Positions 1 through 6,934 of a stretch of DNA of 10,991 nucleotides are shown one piece after another. The stretch comes from Promethearchaeota archaeon (GTDB lineage Archaea > Asgardarchaeota > Lokiarchaeia > Sigynarchaeales > SOKP01), in assembly GCA_019057775.1 (NCBI GenBank), contig JAHLWT010000117.1:1-10991 (forward strand), written 5' to 3'. Made by a program: the position numbers and the translations under genes. The notes under the pieces are model-generated. The model did no database searches and had not been told where the DNA came from. It saw only the letters and a program-made list of their open reading frames with translations. Position 1 is the stretch's first letter. The number at the start of each line of letters is the position of its first letter.

Positions 1-237
1 GTTTCTTTCTTTTCAAGTCCTGTATTCAGACATGAGACTTTCTTGTCGCACTTTTTTGTTTAAATATAAAGAATAGTTTTAAAATTAAAATTAAAAATCT
101 TAACTAAAGTGCGTAAAAATGGTAGAAAGTAATAAAACAAATAAAAATTTGAATTCAACCTTTTTAATTGATTACTTAATTTAACTCTTTTATTATGTGT
201 TATAAGTGAATTTATCGATTCAATTTATATTAGTGAT

Positions 238-438
238 ATGATAAATATATTCAATGAGCTTATTGAGAAAAAAAGTTTAAATAAAATATTAAAATTATCT
301 TTACCAAAGTTAAAACGTGCGCTAACTTACCGTAATATTTCCATACATCATTTAAAATGGTATTTCATAAGAGGTTTGAATTCAGAAACACAAAAAGATC
401 AATTTAAAAAATTACTACAAGATTTTATTAAGAAATAA
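238..438 (+). CDS. Small basic hypothetical protein (66 aa)
   Basis: I do not recognise this protein. It is 66 residues long, rich in Lys, Leu, Ile and Asn, and looks mostly helical, with basic clusters near residues 11-13 and 23-26 and a Lys-rich end. No Cys pairs, signal peptide or membrane segment are visible. The ATG is preceded directly by GTGAT, which could pair with the archaeal 16S 3' end, and a TATA-like TTATAA lies about 35 bases upstream, which would give a leader of roughly 10 bases. It stops 49 bases before the initiator tRNA. Codon use (AAA, TTA, ATT) matches the neighbours, but at this GC content that is weak evidence. It could be a real small nucleic-acid-binding protein or a chance open frame. 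Confidence 0.45.
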   Translation: MINIFNELIEKKSLNKILKLSLPKLKRALTYRNISIHHLKWYFIRGLNSETQKDQFKKLLQDFIKK

Positions 439-447
439 ATTTTATTT

Positions 448-460
448 CTTATATACATAA
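448..460 (+). promoter_or_regulatory. TATA box for initiator tRNA
   Basis: CTTATATACATAA fits an archaeal TATA box. A start about 25 bases downstream falls near 478-480, leaving a leader of 8-10 bases before the tRNA. This is an inference from spacing only. Confidence 0.5.
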
Positions 461-527
461 TTTGTATATCATAAAAAAGAGTTTTATAGCGGGGTGGGCT
501 AGCCTGGTTTATGCCGCAGGGCTCATA

Positions 528-552
528 AATGGCAATAAAGTGCCCTAGAGAT
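528..552 (+). other. tRNA intron 1, canonical site 37/38 (25 nt)
   Basis: This 25-base insertion lies in the anticodon loop. It folds into GGCA/TGCC (531-534/541-544) with a 6-base loop. The 3' bulge is ATA (551-553), cut before A553, and the 5' bulge is TAA (526-528), cut after A527. The central helix is CTC/GAG (522-524/548-550) plus an A-A mismatch where a fourth pair is expected, so the motif is slightly relaxed. Confidence 0.85.
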
Positions 553-574
553 ACCCTGAGATCGTTCGTTCAAA

Positions 575-608
575 AAAAATTTTTTGTTGGTTTCCAACAA
601 ACTGAAAA
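575..608 (+). other. tRNA intron 2, T-loop site 59/60 (34 nt)
   Basis: The T-loop is 41 bases instead of 7. TTCA (569-572) pairs perfectly with TGAA (603-606) as the 4-bp central helix. The 3' bulge is AAT (607-609), cut before T609, and the inner hairpin is TTTGTTGG/CCAACAAA (583-590/594-601) with a TTT loop. Removing 575-608 restores the loop TTCAAAT. On the 5' side the unpaired stretch (573-582) is longer than the standard three bases. Because A's repeat at both ends, the junction could shift by a base or two without changing the product. Confidence 0.82.
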
Positions 609-623
609 TCGAACCCCCGCTAC

Positions 624-635
624 TTTTTCTATTTT
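624..635 (+). terminator. T-rich terminator after tRNA
   Basis: TTTTTCTATTTT follows two bases after the tRNA acceptor end, typical of oligo-T termination in archaea. No hairpin is needed or seen. Confidence 0.5.
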
Positions 636-731
636 ACTATCAAATAAAAATTACAGTTTAATCTTATTCTATTTCTAATACCCCTTTGTTTTCTTAGCAA
701 TAAATTGATTGGATATAATCGTTAACTTTAA

Positions 732-741
732 CTTATAAATA
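732..741 (+). promoter_or_regulatory. TATA box for the site-2 protease gene
   Basis: CTTATAAATA matches the archaeal TATA consensus. Transcription would start near 760, giving a leader of about 20 bases. GTGAT at 776-780, two bases before the ATG, is a possible weak ribosome binding site. Confidence 0.5.
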
Positions 742-782
742 AAATTAGTTAATAAAAGAGAAATTACCGGAAATAGTGATAT

Positions 783-2600
783 ATGCCTTTATTAAATGTA
801 TTTACCGACTTTTTTTTAAATCCTTGGTTTATTTTATCCCTAATCTTTTGGGTTATTGTTATAGTCCTGGTTTATTTATTACGAAATAAAGAGGGGGCAG
901 CATATCTCTTTTTTCCTCTACTCGCAATGTTTAAAACTAAAAGAATGAATAATATTATCAAAAGGGTGTCAAGAAAAGCTCCAAAATTTTGGCGAGTTTT
1001 TTGGACAGTTGGCATTTTTGTGTCATTTGGATTTACAATCTTTGCTCTTTATTTCTTCTTTACAAATTTTGTTAATCTAATAATTGACCCAAAAATCGAA
1101 CAAGCAGTTTTACCACTTATCCCTGGAGTAACAATAGATTTACCTATCTATGCGTACTTAATTCTACCGCTGCTTTTCATCTTAACAACTCATGAATTTG
1201 CTCACGGAATTTCTGCCACCGTTGATGGAATAGAAGTTAAATCCACGGGAGTTCTCGGAGCTGGTCTTTTTTATATAATAGGGTTTGGTGCATTTGTTGA
1301 ACTTGATGAGAGAGAGTTAAATTCGAGTAAAATACATCGGAATACTCGTTTCAGAATCGCAGCAGCAGGAACATATATAAATGGTATTACGGCAGGAATT
1401 GCTTTTATTATATTATTAAGTTACCCGTTTCTTATTTCTCCGTATTATCGCCAAGTTACACGGGTAAATACAGTATTAACAGAAGATCAAGGAGGATTTA
1501 ATTATGATAATCTCTCTAATGGTGATGTTATTTTAGCCCTTAAACAACAAGGAGATTCAGATGACGATTATGTTTATATAAATGAATATAAAAAGAGGAC
1601 CCTAACAAATATCATGAGAAATGAAACAACATTACAAGTATCTATAGGTGATAATCTAACTTTAAAAGTATATAATCCATCATTAAATACCTACACAGAG
1701 AAAAATATCACTTTAGGACCTCGCTATTATTTAGGGATTTTGTATGAATATATTTCAGATGGGAGTGAAATAAGAATTACTAAAGTCCTTACTGAAATTG
1801 AGGGTGGAATTAATTATAACAAAAATTTGACGGAAGGATTAATAATAAACAAAATAAATGGTATTTCAGTAAACTTAACTAATGGAAATACATTAGCACG
1901 AGCATTAACAAGTTTCAATTTAGTTAGTCTGAATTTAAGTACAGATACAGAGACGTTTATATTGGATGTAGATATAGAAGGTGTTGTAATTGGAATTTAT
2001 AGTAATTTATATTTTTTTCCTTTAAATAATTTGGCGAAACTTTTTACAAACAATTGGCCAGAATTTCTACTAAGAGAAATTTCATGGCTCTTTGTGATAG
2101 CATTCAGTATAACCCTGTTTAATATGCTTCCATTACCTATATTTGATGGTGATAGAATAGTGAAAGAATTAGTTAATTGGGGGATAGGAGATGATTTTAA
2201 AGCAATAAAAAAGAAGATTGATAGGGCTATTTATAAAAAAGGTGAAGATGAAATTACATTGTCAGAATACAGAGTAGAAGAAGTCGATTATGTTAAAATT
2301 GTTTTAAAAGATCAGTTAAAAGTGGGAGACAGGAGTGATGTTCTCTTAGCTAAAGAAAAATATCAACTAATAGACAAAATTGGTGATGGTTTTAAAGATT
2401 CAATTTTGCTCAATCTTCCCGAAAAAACTAGTTTAGAAGATGGTTCATTGATAGAAGTCTCTTATAATTATTGGTATGATGAAAAGAGGAAGACTAAAAA
2501 ACGTATCTTGAATACTATCAGGTTAATTACATTATTTATAGTTCTAGGGAATTTTATTCTTTCATTTATTAAATTTGGTGGACTGTTCTTTTGGCTCTAA
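783..2600 (+). CDS. Site-2-type intramembrane zinc metalloprotease (M50), tandem PDZ-like region
   Basis: This multi-pass membrane protease of the S2P/RseP family (M50) would cut substrate helices within the membrane. The zinc motif HEFAH is at residues 137-141, and the third ligand lies in the NMLPLPIFDGD motif (D455, G456). Hydrophobic segments lie near 13-33, 72-100, 121-143, 155-175, 198-219, 430-452 and 579-603. Between the two catalytic motifs is a soluble stretch (about 220-405) with two related units: VLTEDQGGFNY at 231-241 and VLTEIEGGINY at 335-345, each followed by G/E-x-(V/L)-I-x-x-(L/I). This suggests two PDZ-like domains. A charged domain (about 465-575) sits between the DG motif and the last membrane helix. 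At 605 residues it is longer than bacterial RseP (about 450). It has its own promoter and lies 36 bases before the tRNA thiolation gene. The family call is firm; the substrate is unknown. Confidence 0.9.
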   Translation: MPLLNVFTDFFLNPWFILSLIFWVIVIVLVYLLRNKEGAAYLFFPLLAMFKTKRMNNIIKRVSRKAPKFWRVFWTVGIFVSFGFTIFALYFFFTNFVNLIIDPKIEQAVLPLIPGVTIDLPIYAYLILPLLFILTTHEFAHGISATVDGIEVKSTGVLGAGLFYIIGFGAFVELDERELNSSKIHRNTRFRIAAAGTYINGITAGIAFIILLSYPFLISPYYRQVTRVNTVLTEDQGGFNYDNLSNGDVILALKQQGDSDDDYVYINEYKKRTLTNIMRNETTLQVSIGDNLTLKVYNPSLNTYTEKNITLGPRYYLGILYEYISDGSEIRITKVLTEIEGGINYNKNLTEGLIINKINGISVNLTNGNTLARALTSFNLVSLNLSTDTETFILDVDIEGVVIGIYSNLYFFPLNNLAKLFTNNWPEFLLREISWLFVIAFSITLFNMLPLPIFDGDRIVKELVNWGIGDDFKAIKKKIDRAIYKKGEDEITLSEYRVEEVDYVKIVLKDQLKVGDRSDVLLAKEKYQLIDKIGDGFKDSILLNLPEKTSLEDGSLIEVSYNYWYDEKRKTKKRILNTIRLITLFIVLGNFILSFIKFGGLFFWL

Positions 2601-2636
2601 TGAGTTATAATTAATAATTAATAATTACTTGGTTTG

Positions 2637-3614
2637 ATGAGCACTTATAAAATTTTTTTAAAAAAAGGAAGTTGTTCACACTGTAATAATGTAATTGTAA
2701 TTCAGAGAAGATATTCCGGTGAAAGTTTATGTCCAGAGTGTTTCAAAAAAAATATTGAGAAAAACATTTATAGAACAATCTCAAAATATAAAATGCTAAA
2801 ACCTAAGAATAAGGTGATAGTAGGATTATCCGGAGGTAAAGATTCAATTACCCTTCTCTACAATTTAAATATCATTCAAACTCGGACCTATCATTCAGAG
2901 CCAATAATCGCATTAACCATAGATGAAGGAATCAAAGATTATAGAGAAAGTAGTATTGATAAAGCTACAGAATTTTGCAAAAAATATAATATTGAACATA
3001 AAATCATCTCTTTTAAAGAAAAGGTTGGTGTTACTTTAGATGAGATTATTAATATAAAAAAGAAATCTTCAGATTACAAATATGCGTGTAATTATTGTGC
3101 TACAATAAGAAGAAGATTATTAAATGATACAGCTAAAGAATTGGGAGGGGATATCCTAGCTATGGGTCATAACCTTACAGATCTTGCAGAAACTTATTTG
3201 ATGAATATTTTATATAAACGACATTATTTAATCGCTAATCAGTATTTTTTCAAACAAGAGAATACTGAAACAAGCAGATATTATCTAAGAAAAATAATGC
3301 CTTTATTACGAATCCCTGAGGAAGAAATTTTCCTTTATTCAAATATTATGGATTTCGATTATTACCCTTCACATTGTCCATATAGAGAAAAAGATCCAAT
3401 TATTCGAAAAAGAGTATTAGAATTCATTCAAGAATGTAAAAAATACAGTCCAGAAATAGAATTTAATTTACTTAATGGCTTTTTGGAATTATCTCAAATA
3501 TTATATAATCATAAACAAGAAATTAGTTATAACTCTTGTGAATCTTGTGGGTATCCTTGTGGGAAAGGAAAAATTTGTACATATTGTACTTATTTAAAGG
3601 ATTTCTCAAATTAA
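2637..3614 (+). CDS. ncs6: tRNA 2-thiouridine synthetase, Ncs6/TtuA family (ATP-PPase)
   Basis: This enzyme activates a tRNA uridine by adenylation for replacement of oxygen by sulfur; in the family the target is U34 (Ncs6) or U54 (TtuA). Numbered from the ATG at 2637, it has an N-terminal zinc site (C13, C16, C32, C35), the PP-loop SGGKDS at 65-70, CNYC at 151-154 plus C247 in HCPY (the likely iron-sulfur ligands by analogy with TtuA), and a C-terminal zinc finger with CESC and CTYC (301-317). The 325-residue length is normal. An in-frame TTG lies directly before the ATG at 2634; I prefer the ATG. It follows the protease gene by 36 AT-rich bases and may be cotranscribed. Its stop overlaps the stop of the convergent Get3-like gene. 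Which uridine it modifies cannot be settled from sequence. Confidence 0.9.
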   Translation: MSTYKIFLKKGSCSHCNNVIVIQRRYSGESLCPECFKKNIEKNIYRTISKYKMLKPKNKVIVGLSGGKDSITLLYNLNIIQTRTYHSEPIIALTIDEGIKDYRESSIDKATEFCKKYNIEHKIISFKEKVGVTLDEIINIKKKSSDYKYACNYCATIRRRLLNDTAKELGGDILAMGHNLTDLAETYLMNILYKRHYLIANQYFFKQENTETSRYYLRKIMPLLRIPEEEIFLYSNIMDFDYYPSHCPYREKDPIIRKRVLEFIQECKKYSPEIEFNLLNGFLELSQILYNHKQEISYNSCESCGYPCGKGKICTYCTYLKDFSN

Positions 3615-4600
3615 GATTCATTAATTAAAAATTCTCCCATTTCTATTAATTTTGGATATTCTCTTACTTCTCCCTTGAATAGTGGTACTTCGATTAAATT
3701 TTTTTTTAATTTCTCTCTAAATTTCTCTCTTATCTTGATAAGATTTTTCTGCTGCATTATTCTTCTACTTTTGCAAAAGTCACATAATTCAGTTTTTTCT
3801 TGATATAACTGATTAATAATAATATTAGAAACTGGGATTTTGTATTTCATTAATTCATTTAATAAACGACCAGTTTCTAAAATCGCCATTTCTTCCGGGA
3901 TCATTACAATAACAAATGAATTTCTACTGGGATCTATAAGATCTTCTCTTGCTCTTAGAATAGCATCATTTAATTTTTCTAAAACTTCAAGAGAATTATC
4001 ATCCTTCTTTTCATCTCTTGTAAAAAATCTTTTTAACGCACCGAACATATTCCCTAACTTTAACCTCATTTTTAGGAGCTTTCCAATCCAGCTTGATAGA
4101 GTTTCAGGGAGACTTAAAAATCTTAAAGTGTGCCCTGTCGGAGCAGTATCGAAAATAATTAAATCATAATCGTTTTCTGTTTCTATATATTCTAAAATCT
4201 TTGCGAAAGCTAGTGCTTCGTCTATTCCTGGAGGATTTGCTGCTGAAAGTTCCGCTATATCACCAAGTAAAGGCATATTGTCCATAATACCTCCCATTCC
4301 CATCTCTTCTAAGGGATTCATTTTAGTTAGCCCACTGAATTCAGCCATATCTACTTTTGGATTTATTTCTAATGCAGTTAATTTATCTATACCGTTGATA
4401 GGAGTTGGTATTCCTGGAAGTAATTCGATTCCTAAACTATCACCTAATGAATGTGCGGGATCTGTACTTATTATTAATGTATTTCTACCACGTTCAGCTG
4501 CCCATATTGCAGAACTTGCAGCACAACTCGTCTTACCCACTCCTCCTTTTCCCCCAAACATAACCATTTTTAAATTTAATAAAAGATCTTTTAATTCCAT
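3611..4600 (-). CDS. get3: Get3/ArsA-family ATPase (tail-anchored protein targeting)
   Basis: This is a cytosolic dimeric ATPase of the Get3/TRC40/ArsA family, which in eukaryotes carries tail-anchored membrane proteins. It has the deviant Walker A GGKGGVGKT at residues 16-24, switch I STDPAHS at 45-51, switch II FDTAPTGHT at 150-158 and PEEMAILET at 235-243. The CxxC zinc-binding motif CDFC (273-276), used for dimerisation in Get3, is present. The Met-rich stretch at 94-109 (M94, M100, M102, M106, M109) lies in the client-binding helical region. There is one ATPase domain and 329 residues, as for Get3 rather than the double-domain bacterial ArsA. It lies 54 bases after aRF1 on the same strand, with a TATA-like stretch in the gap, so it may be cotranscribed or have its own promoter. 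An arsenite-pump role is less likely because no arsB-like gene is nearby. Confidence 0.9.
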   Translation of the reverse strand: MELKDLLLNLKMVMFGGKGGVGKTSCAASSAIWAAERGRNTLIISTDPAHSLGDSLGIELLPGIPTPINGIDKLTALEINPKVDMAEFSGLTKMNPLEEMGMGGIMDNMPLLGDIAELSAANPPGIDEALAFAKILEYIETENDYDLIIFDTAPTGHTLRFLSLPETLSSWIGKLLKMRLKLGNMFGALKRFFTRDEKKDDNSLEVLEKLNDAILRAREDLIDPSRNSFVIVMIPEEMAILETGRLLNELMKYKIPVSNIIINQLYQEKTELCDFCKSRRIMQQKNLIKIREKFREKLKKNLIEVPLFKGEVREYPKLIEMGEFLINES

Positions 4601-4654
4601 TTGAAAATCATTTCCGTTTTAATCAATTTTTAAATTGAATAGAAATATTATAAG

Positions 4655-5944
4655 TTAATAATCAATTTTATAACGAAGTATTGCTGCAATCCCTCCAAAA
4701 GTACTATATAGCGCCTCTCCTTCCTCAGTTTCAGTGGATAAAATATCAATAGCTGTCCCTGTGCTTTCTGCTATTTCTCCAAGTTCTGTTATGATTGGTA
4801 TAATATCTACTTCATTGAAAGAATTTGAAGAATTTGAAGTACATTTAGGACAAGTTTCTTCTTGAATTCTAGATTTAGTTTTATTTATATCTATTTCTTT
4901 TATTATTCTATCCTCTTTATAACCACAATTTGAACATTCCAGCTTTATATTGACTAAAGTTAATTTTTCTGATAATAATAATGTATCGACAGCACCATAA
5001 TTTAAAGCTTTTTTAATATCATTTAATCCATAGGAAGCTAATCCAGAATCATTAGAAATCTCCTTCATAAATCGCTGCATTACCTGTTTTTCGCGGATAT
5101 ATTTCAGATTTGCGATATTATCTTTTATTTTTTCGATTAGAGCACGGATACCTTCAACACCTCCATATCCAAGATCAACAACATCTAATATCTTCTCTCG
5201 CAATCTATAATCCAAACTTTCGTCATTAACAAATTTCTCTTTTGAACCTCCAGGTCCACCAATAAAGATGCCTTGGAAATCTTCCATATTTAAAAAAATC
5301 TCGTTTATTGTATCAGAAATTCTACGATAAAATCGTGTTTCTCCTTCTTGAATTAATCGTTCATATCGCTTTTGAGATTGGCCCCCTGCTCTGTGCTTAC
5401 CATGAATTCCTGAAGTAAATTCTTTGAGAATTTCAACTTTATTTCCTTTAATGTAACCTACAGCTGATTCTTTTCTTCCAATTACTAGTAAACCATAAGC
5501 TTCCCTAGGTGTTAGCATGCTCTCTAAAGGATCCAGGAAAAACTCACTAGCACAATGATACCTAAAAGTCTTAACGCGATCTGGGGGTTCAACAATATAT
5601 AATTCATTCTTTTCCGTACCGGGTGTATTACTTTGTGGAATTGCACCTGAAAACATCACTAATCCATTTTCAGGAACATCATTCATATTTTTTAATTTTC
5701 CTAAAAGACTTGAAATGCTATCCAATACATTTTTTCGTGTCAATTTTGATTTAATGTTTTGACTTTCACTGATTTCACTTTTCAGATGATTTGTTACATC
5801 AGAAATCTTTCTATCGTGAGGGATATACAAAGATATTAACTCTGTGTGAAACCCTTTTTTTTTTTTAAGATCCTCCAATAATTGTTTTATTTTATAGATC
5901 TTTAAATCATTAGGCTTCTTTTTCACATCTGAACTCATAGACAT
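4655..5944 (-). CDS. prf1: Archaeal peptide chain release factor aRF1
   Basis: This is the class I release factor that reads all three stop codons in the ribosomal A site and triggers peptide release. The stop-codon motifs NIKS (63-66) and YHCASEF (129-135, the YxCxxxF motif) lie in the N-domain. The catalytic GGQ (187-189), within KHRAGGQSQKR, lies in the M-domain. The C-domain carries the minidomain cysteines CSNC (337-340) and CPKC (365-368), probably a zinc knuckle. The length of 429 residues is normal. A second Met at residue 3 could also be the start. Codons 27-30 are four AAA in a row, forming a 12-A run. The gene is transcribed divergently from the phosphopantoate ligase gene and is followed by the Get3-like gene. 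Confidence 0.97.
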   Translation of the reverse strand: MSMSSDVKKKPNDLKIYKIKQLLEDLKKKKGFHTELISLYIPHDRKISDVTNHLKSEISESQNIKSKLTRKNVLDSISSLLGKLKNMNDVPENGLVMFSGAIPQSNTPGTEKNELYIVEPPDRVKTFRYHCASEFFLDPLESMLTPREAYGLLVIGRKESAVGYIKGNKVEILKEFTSGIHGKHRAGGQSQKRYERLIQEGETRFYRRISDTINEIFLNMEDFQGIFIGGPGGSKEKFVNDESLDYRLREKILDVVDLGYGGVEGIRALIEKIKDNIANLKYIREKQVMQRFMKEISNDSGLASYGLNDIKKALNYGAVDTLLLSEKLTLVNIKLECSNCGYKEDRIIKEIDINKTKSRIQEETCPKCTSNSSNSFNEVDIIPIITELGEIAESTGTAIDILSTETEEGEALYSTFGGIAAILRYKIDY

Positions 5945-5996
5945 CTACATAATTTAAATATTAAGCAAAAAATTAATAGTTTTCCTTAATACTAAT

Positions 5997-6007
5997 CTAT
6001 ATAAATA
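5997..6007. promoter_or_regulatory. TATA box between divergent prf1 and phosphopantoate ligase genes
   Basis: CTATATAAATA lies in the 88-base divergent gap. Read to the right, a start about 25 bases on falls near 6027-6030, so the ligase mRNA would be nearly leaderless. Read to the left, the reverse complement (CTTTATTTATATAG, extending to 6010) could serve prf1 with a leader of about 30 bases. The gap also contains AATATTTAAATTAT on the minus strand (about 5949-5962), but this is too close to the prf1 start unless the second Met is used. Confidence 0.5.
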
Positions 6008-6032
6008 AAGATATTAATGGTGTTGTACATAA

Positions 6033-6830
6033 ATGCCCTTCAATGAAAATAAAAACCATCAAATTCCAAAAACTCACCCACGTTATCTAAGTTTAAAATA
6101 TCGCCACAAAATCATCAAAGGAATGAAAAATTTAGTAGTTACTGAAGCAGGTTTAATCGCACATGGTAGGGGAGAATGTTTTGATTATATTTTAGGTGAG
6201 GAAACTAACGTATCAGCAAAAAAGGCAATTAAAGCTGCGGTGGCCGCACTAATATTAGCAGAACGCCCTGTAATAAGTGTTAATGGAAATGTGGCGGCTT
6301 TAGTCTCGAAAGATCTAGTAATTCTAGGGAACTTATTAGATATACCACTTGAAATCAACTTATTCTATCAAAAGAAAGGAAGAATTAAAGCCATTAAAAA
6401 AACTCTACAGAGTGCAGGAGCCAAAGTTATTTATGGTGTTAATTCAAATAAAATGGTTGAACTTGAAGGTCTTGAAAGTAATAGAAGGAAAGTAGAATTA
6501 ATTGCAAACGCGGATTTAATTATGGTTCCTTTAGAAGATGGAGATAGAACAGAAGCATTAAAAAAATTAAATAAAAATGTTATTGCTATTGATCTAAACC
6601 CATTAAGCAGAACTGCTCTTTGGGCAAATATTACAATTGTAGATAATATTACAAGAACTATACCAGAAATGATAAAAATTGCCCAAGATTTAATAAAATC
6701 AGAAAAAGTACAATTAATTGAAATAGTCGATAATTTTAATAATAAACAGAACATTCAGGATTCATTAGATTTAATAATTCAATATATTGAAAATCAAAAA
6801 GAACTAGCTTTTCAAAATGATAGAAGATAG
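6033..6830 (+). CDS. 4-phosphopantoate--beta-alanine ligase (phosphopantothenate synthetase)
   Basis: This is an archaea-specific enzyme (DUF137/COG1701) that joins 4-phosphopantoate to beta-alanine with ATP, giving 4'-phosphopantothenate for CoA. It replaces the bacterial PanC/PanK order. Family landmarks are present: HPRYLSL (15-21), AHGRGE (43-48), SVNGN (82-86), VPLEDGDR (165-172), IDLNPLSRTA (186-195) and TIVDNITR (201-208). The 265-residue length is normal. The ATG at 6033 places the conserved IPKTHPRY block at residue 11, as in relatives. Its usual partner, pantoate kinase, is not in this window, but a ketopantoate reductase-like gene lies about 640 bases downstream on the other strand. 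A T-rich stretch follows the stop. Confidence 0.95.
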   Translation: MPFNENKNHQIPKTHPRYLSLKYRHKIIKGMKNLVVTEAGLIAHGRGECFDYILGEETNVSAKKAIKAAVAALILAERPVISVNGNVAALVSKDLVILGNLLDIPLEINLFYQKKGRIKAIKKTLQSAGAKVIYGVNSNKMVELEGLESNRRKVELIANADLIMVPLEDGDRTEALKKLNKNVIAIDLNPLSRTALWANITIVDNITRTIPEMIKIAQDLIKSEKVQLIEIVDNFNNKQNIQDSLDLIIQYIENQKELAFQNDRR

Positions 6831-6832
6831 CA

Positions 6833-6845
6833 TTTTTTATTTTCT
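6833..6845 (+). terminator. T-rich terminator after phosphopantoate ligase gene
   Basis: TTTTTTATTTTCT begins two bases after the stop codon and fits archaeal oligo-T termination; no hairpin is seen. Confidence 0.4.
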
Positions 6846-6882
6846 TATTCATAAAAGCTTAAATGTTTTCATTATTATATTT

Positions 6883-6895
6883 CATATATTTAAAA
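6883..6895 (+). promoter_or_regulatory. TATA box for the acetyltransferase gene
   Basis: CATATATTTAAAA fits an archaeal TATA box. A start near 6912-6915 would give a leader of about 20 bases. Two tiny frames lie between the box and the gene (see findings). Confidence 0.45.
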
Positions 6896-6934
6896 GGCTA
6901 TTTTTCAATATGAAACATTAATGCATAGAAAACT

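Larger units (their letters stand above)
488..622 (+). tRNA. Initiator tRNA-Met (CAT) with two introns
   Basis: The acceptor stem AGCGGGG (488-494) pairs with CCCCGCT (615-621), followed by A73; CCA is not encoded. The D-stem is GGC/GCC (497-499/513-515). The anticodon stem CAGGG (517-521) pairs with CCCTG (554-558), and the anticodon CAT is at 524-526. The T-stem GTTCG (564-568) pairs with CGAAC (610-614). The A1:U72 pair and the three G:C pairs next to the anticodon loop mark it as the initiator rather than elongator tRNA-Met. The gene closes as a normal cloverleaf only if two insertions are removed: 25 bases after position 37 and 34 bases in the T-loop after position 59. The spliced product would be 76 nt. 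It delivers methionine to the P site at translation start. The stem pairing is seen directly; the exact splice points are inferred from bulge-helix-bulge geometry. Confidence 0.93.

Noticed and set aside
1..63. Plus-strand frame open from the window edge to TAA at 61-63, as the tail of an upstream gene
   Set aside because: Twenty Phe- and Ser-rich codons without a motif are not enough support at this AT content.
119..184. 21-codon frame starting at ATG 119
   Set aside because: It is too short and featureless; such frames are expected by chance.
488..622. Elongator tRNA-Met or tRNA-Ile (CAT anticodon)
   Set aside because: The A1:U72 end pair, the three G:C pairs next to the anticodon loop and the AGCGGGG acceptor are features of archaeal initiator tRNA.
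3840..4169. Plus-strand open frame inside the Get3-like gene
   Set aside because: It is antisense to a gene with complete family motifs and has no family features of its own.
4278..4604. Plus-strand open frame over the start of the Get3-like gene
   Set aside because: It is a shadow of the opposite strand; its Pro/Ile-rich sequence is the reverse reading of the P-loop region.
6431..6754. Minus-strand open frame inside the phosphopantoate ligase gene
   Set aside because: It is antisense to a well-supported gene and has no recognisable motif or promoter.
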